From the IMG/VR virus record IMGVR_UViG_3300043409_001519, positions 1 to 47,298 of that record: a DNA stretch of 47,298 bases; one strand, 5' to 3'. A program made the translations under genes and the position numbers. Source of the stretch: a virus. A model generated the notes under the pieces. That model had not been told where the DNA came from, did no database searches, and worked only from the letters and a program-made list of their open reading frames with translations. Each line of letters opens with the position of its first letter. Position 1 is the stretch's first letter. Shown in pieces: positions 6,983 to 13,051 of this stretch.

Positions 6983-7240
6983 TTAATTGTTTGCATCGAA
7001 GAAGCGCACTACCAACACCTCGCCCCATCCACTAGGGCCGGGACGGCTGCAGCCGGTGGTGCGCTTCTCGGATGCCCCGCTGTGCAGGGCTATCGTTTTG
7101 CCGAATCCTCCTTTTTTCGGCTGGAATTTGTCTCGCCCCATTCGGCGACTGTCTTTTTTGCTCCACTGGGTACAGCACCCAGCGCGTTTTATGTGCTCAA
7201 GCGTTTTGAAAGCTTGTGCGGCCTGTTTATCGTTGCTCAT
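6983..7240 (-). CDS. Hypothetical protein spanning repeat copy 2
   Basis: An 85-codon frame begins MSNDKQAAQAFKTLEHIKRA and ends GEVLVVRFFDANN. Its middle is encoded by the 70-bp repeat (7065-7134). There is no convincing Shine-Dalgarno upstream of ATG 7240, and a perfect hairpin (CTGGGT/ACCCAG) lies inside the 5' part. It may be a real small protein or a frame that happens to cross a structured element. The end is 16 bp before the next start, which favours a gene. Confidence 0.4.
   Translation of the reverse strand: MSNDKQAAQAFKTLEHIKRAGCCTQWSKKDSRRMGRDKFQPKKGGFGKTIALHSGASEKRTTGCSRPGPSGWGEVLVVRFFDANN
7065..7134 (-). repeat. 70-bp perfect direct repeat, copy 2
   Basis: This is identical to 6120-6189, with an offset of 945 bp. 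It contains the same GCCGAA/TTCGGC stem (7100-7105 with 7116-7121) with the AAAAGGAGGA loop on the minus strand. This copy is read through by the 85-codon frame at 6983-7240. Confidence 0.85.
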
Positions 7241-7305
7241 CGTTTTCTGGCCTGGCTACCGAAAATCCCCGAGACGCATCCGCTTCACGCCGGTTCACCC
7301 GGCAC

Positions 7306-7443
7306 CTACGTTGATTCCGTTCGCGCCCTTGCGGGCGGCAGTTTGGGAGGGTGCCTCTCGGCATATCTCCAGCGCCTGCAGCGCTGAACTTTTCGGCAAC
7401 CCGCTCGATGGTTTGCTGCCCTTGCCGATTTGTTTTTCGGCAT
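7306..7443 (-). CDS. Possible small Arg-rich leaderless ORF
   Basis: An ATG (7443) sits exactly 6 nt after a TATAAT box and opens a 45-codon frame that is very Arg/Lys-rich (AGCRKVQRCRRWRYAERH). Such a basic peptide at the head of a leftward transcript recalls lambda N-type antiterminators, but there is no sequence match to claim. The same DNA folds: TCGGCAA and TTGCCGA pair around a 22-nt loop near the 5' end. It may therefore be a structured leader rather than a gene. Confidence 0.3.
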   Translation of the reverse strand: MPKNKSARAANHRAGCRKVQRCRRWRYAERHPPKLPPARARTEST

Positions 7444-7449
7444 GGATAA

Positions 7450-7477
7450 ATTATAGAATACTTTTAATTGTCGTAAA
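7450..7477 (-). promoter_or_regulatory. Sigma70-type promoter, leftward
   Basis: On the minus strand, TTTACG (7477-7472) and TATAAT (7455-7450) are spaced by 16 nt in a locally A+T-rich stretch just past a terminator. It would start transcription of the 7443-to-6219 gene group. The ATG at 7443 would be at or next to the +1 position. Confidence 0.6.
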
Positions 7478-7538
7478 GGTTTTCTTTTAAATTTCCGCAA
7501 AAATTTACAAAATTTCTTGCCGGGCGGGCGACGGGCGT

Positions 7539-7563
7539 AAAAAAACCGCCTCAAGGGCGGTTT
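7539..7563 (-). terminator. Intrinsic terminator, leftward
   Basis: On the minus strand, the 8-bp stem AAACCGCC/GGCGGTTT with a 5-nt loop continues directly into a T run. It closes the gene group 10449-7584. Confidence 0.75.
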
Positions 7564-7583
7564 GTTGGTGTGCGCGGGGCTGG

Positions 7584-7964
7584 TTAGGCGGGCGCAGAGT
7601 TGAATGTGGGCGGCCTGTAGGTCAGCGCCCTCCACATCCGCAAGTGCCAGGGGCCGCCGCAATGCCTTTGGATTTCCCGCTCGGCGGCGGCGCGGTATTC
7701 GTCCAGCCTGCGCGCCAGTTCTGCGCGAAGCGGCGCTTCCAGCAGCTCGCGCAGCGGCGGGTCAAGCGCAAGGTACGCCTCTCCCCCGTCGGCCAGCGCC
7801 TCGCACCGCTGGACTGAGCGCGGGGGCATTTGCGGGATGCCCACCAGCACCATGCCGTTGCCGATTGCGCAGCGCGGCTCGTCGCCTGGGCTGTGGGACA
7901 GCGTGTAGCCGTCGCCCAGATCGACCTCCTGGGTGACCACGGTGTAGAGGGTGACGACTTTCAT
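7584..7964 (-). CDS. Hypothetical protein (126 aa)
   Basis: It starts at ATG 7964 (MKVVTLYTVVTQEVDLGDGY), overlapping the upstream stop. It begins beta-rich and ends in a charged helix (LARRLDEYRAAAEREIQRH). It is the last gene before the terminator at 7539. No family is recognised. Confidence 0.6.
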   Translation of the reverse strand: MKVVTLYTVVTQEVDLGDGYTLSHSPGDEPRCAIGNGMVLVGIPQMPPRSVQRCEALADGGEAYLALDPPLRELLEAPLRAELARRLDEYRAAAEREIQRHCGGPWHLRMWRALTYRPPTFNSAPA

Positions 7965-9277
7965 GCCGCGCTCCTGACCTGCCAGCCGCGCCCCGATGCC
8001 TTGGCTGCGATCACGCCCTCCTTGTCCATCTGCGCCAGGTACTTGGCGGCCGTGTCCTGGTTGCACCCGGCAAACTGCCGCACCTTAGCGAGCGACGGCG
8101 CGCACTTGCCGCTCGCTACGGCAGCCTTCAGGCGGGTGTATCTGCCCGCCACGTCGCCGACTACACCCGTATCGGCCCGAGCGCCAGCGGGTGCAGGTGC
8201 TTTGCGGGTGCGGGGTGCAGGTGCCTTTTTAGCCAGATCACCCCGCACCTGCCGAACCTGTTCGGGTGTGGACGTGTCAACCCGTTCGGGTGCGACGGGT
8301 GCAGTGGCGGGTGCATCTGCTGGCGTCAGGCGGGGCGCTGCGGGTGCGGGTGCAGCAGGTGCAGCGCGCTCGACGGGTGCAGGCTCTGCGGCTTTTGCCG
8401 ATGGCGCAATGGCCGCCGCTGCAGTCGCGCCTACACCCAGCGCTTTGAGCAGCGAGCCGGGAATGCCGTAACTCACCACGGGTGCAGGCGCGGGTGTGAC
8501 TGGCGCTTGCGCGGGTGCAGCCTTTGCCACGGGTGCGGCCACTGGTGCAGGTGCAGGTGCAGGCTCACGAGCGGGCAGGGGAGTGGGCACGCGTTTGGCC
8601 GCCGACATTTCCAGCAGGCCACGCACCGCCAGGCCGGACAGACCCAGCATGATGAGGCTCACGAAGCTGATCAGCATCGACTCGGTGGCCGCTTTGTAGG
8701 GTGCAAGCCACCCCCAGGTGCGCACCTCAGTCGTGCCTGTGCCCTGCGGCATGGCGGCGAGCTGTTCGGCCATTGCTGCAGCTTTTGCCTCAAGCCGGGC
8801 AGCCTCAGCTTGCGACTCAGCACCTTTGCTAATCATCTTGTTATTCATTTGCCGCGCAGACGTGGCGCGCATTGCGGCGGCCTGCTCCTGCAACCCCTTG
8901 ATGGCGGCACGCTGGTCGGCCAGCCGGGTGACTGCCGTCGTCTGCGCCGTGGCCGCGCTATCCATGACGCCGAACCGCGCCTGATAAATCGCAGCGCCGT
9001 CGAACGCCCAAATGGCGATAGCCAAAATCCGAAGCTGCCAGCGGCGGAATTTGAAAACGCGGTCGGGCAGCAGGGCGATCATAAAAAAGGCCGCGACGTG
9101 AGCCGACAGCAGCACGTCAATGCTCAGGCGGCGCACAAATGCCGTGTCGGCATCAAGGCCCAGTACGACCAGGTTGCTGACCGCATAGGAGCGCGTCAGG
9201 TAGAGCGCCGCGCCTGCGATAGGCAGCGACAGGAGCAGGGCAACGCGCAGCACCCATGCCGGGATTTTGTCGATCAT
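7961..9277 (-). CDS. Membrane-anchored winged-helix protein
   Basis: The 438-residue protein has four predicted transmembrane helices (about residues 8-27, 54-71, 83-98 and 200-221). An Ala/Gln coiled-coil segment (about 108-176) lies between helices 3 and 4. A long Pro/Ala/Val linker (about 230-385) leads to a C-terminal winged-helix-like domain (VRQFAGCNQDTAAKYLAQM, then DKEGVI). The start is ATG 9277, overlapping the previous stop. The layout suggests a DNA-binding or partner-binding head tethered to the inner membrane by a flexible arm. The C-terminal motif resembles the AGCS modules of two small proteins at the left edge. A role in superinfection, DNA tethering or signalling is only a guess. 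Confidence 0.65.
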   Translation of the reverse strand: MIDKIPAWVLRVALLLSLPIAGAALYLTRSYAVSNLVVLGLDADTAFVRRLSIDVLLSAHVAAFFMIALLPDRVFKFRRWQLRILAIAIWAFDGAAIYQARFGVMDSAATAQTTAVTRLADQRAAIKGLQEQAAAMRATSARQMNNKMISKGAESQAEAARLEAKAAAMAEQLAAMPQGTGTTEVRTWGWLAPYKAATESMLISFVSLIMLGLSGLAVRGLLEMSAAKRVPTPLPAREPAPAPAPVAAPVAKAAPAQAPVTPAPAPVVSYGIPGSLLKALGVGATAAAAIAPSAKAAEPAPVERAAPAAPAPAAPRLTPADAPATAPVAPERVDTSTPEQVRQVRGDLAKKAPAPRTRKAPAPAGARADTGVVGDVAGRYTRLKAAVASGKCAPSLAKVRQFAGCNQDTAAKYLAQMDKEGVIAAKASGRGWQVRSAA

Positions 9278-9426
9278 GCCGCACCTCCGATCAGCGAGAT
9301 CAGCGCGCCCAGCGCGCCCGCGCCCGCAAACGTCCAGCCGAATCCGTCGTTGCCGGGAATATCGTCGCACAGCAGGGTGATGCCCGCGATCAGGGCCAGG
9401 CCGGAAATCAGTAGGGGCGCGCTCAT
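9274..9426 (-). CDS. Small membrane protein (50 aa)
   Basis: The product has two hydrophobic segments (PLLISGLALIAGITLLC and GWTFAGAGALGALISLIGG) joined by a short acidic turn, DDIPGNDGF. ATG 9426 and the stop at 9274 both overlap neighbours as ATGA. Hairpin-type two-helix membrane proteins in phage include holin-like and exclusion proteins, but nothing specific is recognised. Confidence 0.55.
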   Translation of the reverse strand: MSAPLLISGLALIAGITLLCDDIPGNDGFGWTFAGAGALGALISLIGGAA

Positions 9427-10079
9427 GCTGCACCGCCTTCCTGCGCCTTGATGGCTCGCGCAAGACCAGGGTGATTGCTGACGTATTCGACCGCCGCGCG
9501 GTAGTCATCGCCATGAGGCCCGACCCCGTGATCGTGGTCAATTCGCGATAGCAGCTCTTGCGTGCTGATACCGCGCTGGCATCCCACCCACCAGCGCAGG
9601 CCGTGCTGCTTGCTGTGTACCGCCGTACACATGGCGCCTCGCGATCCGACTGGCCCCACCGTCATGTGCCAGTCTCCATGATTGATGCTCACGTCGTTGC
9701 CAATGCTTGCGCCTTCGGCAATGCTTGCGTCGTTGCCAATGCTTGCGCCGTCGCCGATGCTTGCGCCGTCGCCGATGCTTGCGCCGTCGCCAATGCTTGC
9801 GCGGTAGCCGATGCTTGCGCGTGGGCCGACGCTTGCGCGGTAGCCGATGCTTGCGCCTTCGGCAATGCTTGCGCCGTTGCCGATGCTTGCGCCGTCGCCG
9901 ATGCTTGCGCCGTTGCCAATGCTTGCGCGCGGGCCGACCACCGCACCAGCCGCGATCATGACGCTTGCGTCAATCACTGCATCAATGGCGACGATGCCAC
10001 CCTCGGACCCGTCGGCGTTGATCCAGCGCCGAGCCTTTGCTTCAAGCCATCCAAAAAATGCGAAATCAAATGTGCTCAT
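9423..10079 (-). CDS. Hexapeptide-repeat (left-handed beta-helix) protein
   Basis: The 218-residue protein has an N-terminal part (MSTFDFAFFGWLEAKARRWI), then roughly 16 hexads of the type A-S-I-G-x-G (about residues 31-125), and a C-terminal part with paired His (DHDHGVGPHGDDYR). Hexads with an aliphatic residue every sixth position are the signature of the left-handed beta-helix seen in acyltransferases. No acyltransferase active site can be assigned here and the unit is unusually uniform. It is coupled on both sides to small membrane proteins. It could be an envelope-modifying enzyme or a structural spike. The function is open. Confidence 0.6.
   Translation of the reverse strand: MSTFDFAFFGWLEAKARRWINADGSEGGIVAIDAVIDASVMIAAGAVVGPRASIGNGASIGDGASIGNGASIAEGASIGYRASVGPRASIGYRASIGDGASIGDGASIGDGASIGNDASIAEGASIGNDVSINHGDWHMTVGPVGSRGAMCTAVHSKQHGLRWWVGCQRGISTQELLSRIDHDHGVGPHGDDYRAAVEYVSNHPGLARAIKAQEGGAA
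9681..9954 (-). repeat. 18-bp period tandem DNA repeats in hexad gene
   Basis: The hexads are encoded by near-identical 18-bp units (core GATGCTTGCGCC on the plus strand, followed by a variable GTC, GTT or TTC codon pair). Identity extends to third codon positions, which indicates recent expansion by slippage or unequal exchange. The repeats are free of stops in several frames, so they create spurious frames on both strands. Confidence 0.75.
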
Positions 10080-10234
10080 GCTGCACCACCCTTCATGGCG
10101 ATAGCCGCACCGCCGCAGATCAGCGCGCCGACCAGGAGCATGGCCGCGCCGACGGGCTGATCGTCGTGGTCGCACTGCATTTGCCAGCCCCAGCTGACGA
10201 TGGTGGCGCCAGCCGCAAGGATCAGGATCATCAT
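10076..10234 (-). CDS. Small membrane protein (52 aa)
   Basis: This has two hydrophobic helices (MMILILAAGATIVSWGW and GAAMLLVGALICGGAAIA) separated by a polar loop with CDHDD. ATG 10234 overlaps the upstream stop and the end overlaps the hexad-protein start. It has the same general design as the 9274-9426 protein. Function is unknown. Confidence 0.55.
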   Translation of the reverse strand: MMILILAAGATIVSWGWQMQCDHDDQPVGAAMLLVGALICGGAAIAMKGGAA

Positions 10235-10449
10235 GCAGCACCCCCATTGCGCGCATCGGCGCAAGCCTGGTTAAGTCGGGAGGCTGCGCGGTTTGCGCTG
10301 TTTGCGGCCTGCTGCACGTCGCCGCCGCTGTTCAGGAAAAACAGGGCGGTGATCAGCGCGGACTGGACTGATTGCCTGAAAAGTGGGGAGAGGGGAACGC
10401 CAGGCTTGGTGCCAAGCGTGAGTGTGCCCGTGGGCAGGGGAGAGGTCAT
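10231..10449 (-). CDS. Small hypothetical, first gene of leftward operon
   Basis: ATG 10449 has AGGAG at ideal distance. The 72-residue product includes TLTLGTKPGVPLSPLF and a helix VQSALITALFFLNSGGDVQQ, and ends with repeated Ala/Asn. It follows a strong inverted repeat in its 5' leader and starts the chain of ATGA-coupled genes ending at 7584. Function is unknown. Confidence 0.6.
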   Translation of the reverse strand: MTSPLPTGTLTLGTKPGVPLSPLFRQSVQSALITALFFLNSGGDVQQAANSANRAASRLNQACADARNGGAA

Positions 10450-10473
10450 GGATGCTCCTGGTTGAGACTTAAA

Positions 10474-10505
10474 CCATCCGTTCACATTTTCGGGTGAACG
10501 GATGG
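10474..10505. promoter_or_regulatory. 12-bp perfect inverted repeat
   Basis: CCATCCGTTCAC and GTGAACGGATGG flank an 8-nt spacer, 24 bp before the start of the leftward operon. It could act as an operator on DNA, or as a leader hairpin (with TTTAAG following on the minus strand) that attenuates the operon. Confidence 0.6.
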
Positions 10506-10575
10506 ACGTGTGGGGTCGAAAATCACGGAACCAGCCGCGCCCCTCAGTCTTGCAACTGAGAAGTCCCACACGTCC
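10504..10575. ncRNA. Nested stem structure, possible small RNA or leader
   Basis: GGACGTGTGGG (10504-10514) pairs perfectly with CCCACACGTCC (10565-10575). Inside lies a second perfect stem, CTCAGT/ACTGAG (10543-10548 with 10555-10560). The structure abuts the 10474-10505 palindrome and lies in the roughly 250-bp non-coding gap between the repressor gene and the leftward operon. No convincing promoter is seen next to it. It could be a structured leader RNA, an antisense RNA or a protein-binding DNA site. Confidence 0.35.
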
Positions 10576-10700
10576 AAAACATCGACGCAGAAAGCGCCTG
10601 AATTCTTGACGGAAGACGCATTTTTGGTAATGCAAAACCTCTGGTTCTCGGCGTTTTCGACTCACCTGCCAGCAATTGTACGGCTTAAATGCCGTGCCGG

Positions 10701-11126
10701 TCAGTGCTGCGGAGTGATTAGATGTGCAATGTCGGGAGCCACGCCGTCAGCCGCCGCCGGATCATCGGCCAAGTTTTGCAGCAGCAAGCCGATTGTCCGG
10801 CGCTTGATTGGACTCAGCGGCTCAAGCAATCGGGCCAGGGCGCGAACTATGTCGCTCGGGGTCACGCTTGACATGGCATCAGGCACGGGCGGGGAGTCGG
10901 GGCCAACGAACATTTCACCGACGCCATCGGCAAGCCAGCGCGCATCAACGCGGCAAACCGTCGCGATAGCCACGGTCAAAGCGGACCCGCTTGCACGATG
11001 TTCGGCCTCAACAATATTGCCTTGGGTGCAGCCAACTGCGGCGGCGAGCTGGTGCTGGGTCAGCTTCGCGGCTTTGCGCGCCCGCAGCACGCGCACGCCG
11101 AATTCAGTGCGTTTTGTCTTATTCAT
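10701..11126 (-). CDS. CI-type repressor, HTH only
   Basis: The 141-residue protein has an XRE-type helix-turn-helix at about residues 9-62 (LTQHQLAAAVGCTQGNIVEA) and a short helical C-terminal part (IKRRTIGLLLQNLADD). Lambda-type repressors of 200 or more residues carry an S24 self-cleaving domain. This one is too short for it and shows no Ser-Lys peptidase motif, so induction must use another route. ATG 11126 is chosen; an upstream ATG (11168) would place the start inside the promoter region. It is divergent from the Cro-like gene, as expected for the lysis-lysogeny switch. Confidence 0.75.
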   Translation of the reverse strand: MNKTKRTEFGVRVLRARKAAKLTQHQLAAAVGCTQGNIVEAEHRASGSALTVAIATVCRVDARWLADGVGEMFVGPDSPPVPDAMSSVTPSDIVRALARLLEPLSPIKRRTIGLLLQNLADDPAAADGVAPDIAHLITPQH

Positions 11127-11146
11127 TCGGGGATGATGCCCAAAAA

Positions 11147-11191
11147 AAATAACAGGATTTAGCTCCATGAGTACAAGGATTCTTTTATAAT
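11147..11191. promoter_or_regulatory. Divergent switch promoters and candidate operators
   Basis: Rightward: TATAAT at 11186-11191, with its last base 6 nt before the Cro-like ATG and no good -35. Leftward: TTGTAC (11176-11171), an 18-nt spacer and TTATTT (11152-11147), facing the repressor gene. The hexamer AGGATT occurs twice (11154-11159 and 11176-11181), 22 bp apart, so both would lie on one face of the DNA. These are candidate operator half-sites. Confidence 0.55.
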
Positions 11192-11197
11192 TTGCGA

Positions 11198-11530
11198 ATG
11201 AAATTAAAACAACCAGACTGGCCGACGCTCATTGCCGACCTGCAAGCAAGGGGCTTAAGTGAAGCAAAAATCGGTGCACACATTGGATGTTCGCAAATGA
11301 ACATCAACCTGCTCCGGCGTGGTGTCACGACAGACCCGCGATACATGCTTGGAATGCGGCTTTTGGCGCTGCACAAGCACGTGTGCAGGCGGGCGGGTTT
11401 TGGCGTGCTGAAAGGCATCCCGTCATCATGCCCCGCGCAAGTCCCGGAAAGCGCTGATCTGACAGACGGTAACGCCTGTATCGACGATGCGGGTACATGC
11501 AACAGGGTAGCCACAGAGGCGGCGGCATGA
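11198..11530 (+). CDS. Cro-like regulator
   Basis: The 110-residue protein has a helix-turn-helix near its start (LSEAKIGAHIGCSQMNINLL, about residues 17-36), then a tail without recognised domains. It is the first rightward gene, divergent from the repressor, which is the position of Cro. ATG 11198 has no Shine-Dalgarno and lies 6 nt past a TATAAT box, so the mRNA may be leaderless. A TTG two codons upstream is less likely. The stop overlaps the next start as ATGA. Confidence 0.7.
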   Translation: MKLKQPDWPTLIADLQARGLSEAKIGAHIGCSQMNINLLRRGVTTDPRYMLGMRLLALHKHVCRRAGFGVLKGIPSSCPAQVPESADLTDGNACIDDAGTCNRVATEAAA

Positions 11531-11691
11531 GCAAGACCCTGACCCCGACGGAAAAGGCCCGACGCGAGATTGAGCGGCGCGTCAAAAACCTCGGGCGCGT
11601 GAACACTAACCCGAATTTCAATGTGCCCTTGCAGCCGCGCCGTGACCCGAACGACCGGCATTTTGTGACGGGTGCTTTCGGCAGCAAATAA
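11527..11691 (+). CDS. Small basic hypothetical (54 aa)
   Basis: ATG 11527 overlaps the Cro-like stop. The product is basic (TPTEKARREIERRVKNLG, QPRRDPNDRHFVTG) and could bind nucleic acid. It is the second gene of the rightward early operon. No family is recognised. Confidence 0.55.
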   Translation: MSKTLTPTEKARREIERRVKNLGRVNTNPNFNVPLQPRRDPNDRHFVTGAFGSK

Positions 11692-11729
11692 GCGACGTGG
11701 GCGCGCTTTTCTTCGCCCGCAAAAAAGAA

Positions 11730-11758
11730 GCCCGGCAACGGCTGGAACCGTTCCGGGC
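11730..11758 (+). terminator. Strong hairpin without U-tract
   Basis: GCCCGGCAACGG and CCGTTCCGGGC pair with one bulged C and a 6-nt loop. The next bases are AAATATTC, not a T run, so this is a weak terminator, an attenuator or an mRNA processing or stability element between two early genes. Confidence 0.4.
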
Positions 11759-11784
11759 AAATATTCAAAAAGTGAGCCTCCATT

Positions 11785-11913
11785 ATGAACCTGCTTATCA
11801 AAATCATCAAGTCGCTTTTTGCGCGGCCAGCGCCGCAAGAGCCTGTTGGCTACACGGCCTTGCGCCTGGTTGCCAGCGACCGCGCCGCCCGGCGTGAAGG
11901 CGATGCAGCATGA
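11785..11913 (+). CDS. Small hypothetical (42 aa)
   Basis: ATG 11785 follows a GTGAGCC sequence. The product is amphipathic (MNLLIKIIKSLFARPAPQEP, then a basic C-terminus). The stop overlaps the following ATG as ATGA, which supports it as a real operon member. Function is unknown. Confidence 0.5.
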   Translation: MNLLIKIIKSLFARPAPQEPVGYTALRLVASDRAARREGDAA

Positions 11914-12215
11914 AACCACGCACCCCATACATCCGCCCACCGGCCGAGCCGCTGCGAGGCTCGCCCAACGTGCGCTTCGGCCCAGTTGGCCGCCGCGACC
12001 TGTCGCCCGAAAAAATGGCCGATCTGGCCCCGGAGGCAATCCGGGTCAGCGCTCGCTACCGCCGCCTGTTGTCCGTCGAGCGCATGGCGCATGACGCGCG
12101 CGAACTGCGGGAGCTGCACGGCAGTTACCGCGCAATGGCCGTGGCCAACGGCGTGCCCGCCGACGATCCGGCGCTGGCTGGGTGCATTGGGAATCTTGGC
12201 GAGGTGAGGTCGTGA
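11910..12215 (+). CDS. Hypothetical protein upstream of replication gene
   Basis: A 101-residue protein begins MKPRTPYIRPPAEPLRGSPN. It continues into two basic helical segments (IRVSARYRRLLSVERMAHD and ARELRELHGSYRAMAVANG). Both ends overlap neighbours by 4 bp. Probably DNA-associated given position and charge, but not recognised. Confidence 0.6.
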   Translation: MKPRTPYIRPPAEPLRGSPNVRFGPVGRRDLSPEKMADLAPEAIRVSARYRRLLSVERMAHDARELRELHGSYRAMAVANGVPADDPALAGCIGNLGEVRS

Positions 12216-13051
12216 GCATCATTCGCGGGCCGCGTCCCGACTCCAATTTCTACATCCTGGACAAGAAAATCAGCGAGGACAAGCGCCTGTCGTGGGCTGG
12301 CCGTGGCCTGCTGATTTATTTGCTGGGCAAGCCGAATCACTGGCAGGTCAGCGTTCAGGCACTGATCAACGAAACCAAGGCCAGCCCGAAGCCCACGGGC
12401 CGGGATGCCACATGGAGCCTGCTGCGCGAGTTGATCGAGGCCGGCTACTGCACGCGCACCCAGGCACGAAAAGCAGACGGCACGCTGGGGGAAATGGACT
12501 ACATGATTTCCGAGGACTCCAGTCTTCACCCGCTCACGGCCGAACCGTGCACGGCCGAACCGCTCACGGCCGAACCGTGCACGGCAAATCCGACACAAGT
12601 AAGTATTGACCTGAAGCAAGGATTGAAAAATACAGAGCAAGGATTGAAGAAGAGCGCTGACGCGCCAGCACCACGCACCGCGAAGGCTGGTCTTGAAATG
12701 CCTGATGGCGTGGACCCCCAAGTCTGGGCCGATTTCCTAACGATGCGAAAAGCCAAGCGCGCAACCCTGACAGCGACCGCACTTGCGGGCATTGAGCGCG
12801 AAGCCGTCAAAGCTGGCGTGAGCCTGACCACAGCCATTGCGGCCTGCTGCGAATACGGCTGGCAGGGTTTTAATGCGACTTGGTACACGGAGCGCCAAGC
12901 GCTGGCAACACAGGCATATGGCGCACCCGCTGCGCAACGCCCGCAGCCTTCCCGCTACCAGCCCGCGCCTCCGCGCTACGCCGCCGCCGGTGCTGCGATT
13001 TTCGGAAACCAGCTCCAGAACTTTGACGACGGGAGAACCATCGATGCTTAA
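12212..13051 (+). CDS. Lambda O-like replication initiator
   Basis: The 279-residue protein has an N-terminal winged-helix region (about residues 1-100; LSWAGRGLLIYLLGKPNHWQ). This is followed by a linker with repeated L-T-A-E-P/C-T-A-E-P units (about 107-127). The C-terminal domain is typical of phage replication proteins (PQVWADFLTMRKAKRATLTA, AACCEYGWQGFNATWY). The start is GTG 12212, overlapping the previous stop as GTGA. By analogy with lambda O, the N-terminus would bind origin repeats and the C-terminus would contact the loader encoded next. The linker-encoding DNA itself consists of four tandem 15-bp repeats, listed separately as a candidate origin. Confidence 0.75.
   Translation: MSIIRGPRPDSNFYILDKKISEDKRLSWAGRGLLIYLLGKPNHWQVSVQALINETKASPKPTGRDATWSLLRELIEAGYCTRTQARKADGTLGEMDYMISEDSSLHPLTAEPCTAEPLTAEPCTANPTQVSIDLKQGLKNTEQGLKKSADAPAPRTAKAGLEMPDGVDPQVWADFLTMRKAKRATLTATALAGIEREAVKAGVSLTTAIAACCEYGWQGFNATWYTERQALATQAYGAPAAQRPQPSRYQPAPPRYAAAGAAIFGNQLQNFDDGRTIDA
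12531..12650 (+). other. Candidate replication origin inside initiator gene
   Basis: Four 15-bp units in tandem (12531, 12546, 12561 and 12576) alternate CGCTCACGGCCGAAC and CGTGCACGGCCGAAC, the last one diverging at its end. They are followed by an A-rich stretch with two copies of GCAAGGATTGAA about 23 bp apart (12616-12650). Lambda places four iterons and an A+T-rich unwinding region inside gene O, and this arrangement is the same. The alternating units contain the palindrome CCGTGCACGG. Confidence 0.55.

Noticed and set aside
9681-9954. CRISPR-like array
   Set aside because: Repeats are contiguous 18-bp units without spacers and are in frame with a protein.
9558-10160. Plus-strand frame with repeated D-A-C-A-V-A units
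   Set aside because: It is the mirror of the 18-bp hexad repeats, which lack stops in several frames. The minus-strand protein has coupling overlaps and a sensible fold.
10504-10575. tRNA-like fold with a 7-bp acceptor-like stem and an inner stem on the minus strand
   Set aside because: The D-arm region is only about 8 nt and no T-stem can form. The inner stem does not give a proper 7-nt anticodon loop.
10510-11136. Plus-strand ORF opposite the repressor
   Set aside because: It is antisense to a recognised HTH protein, Ser/Arg-rich, and runs through the inverted-repeat region.
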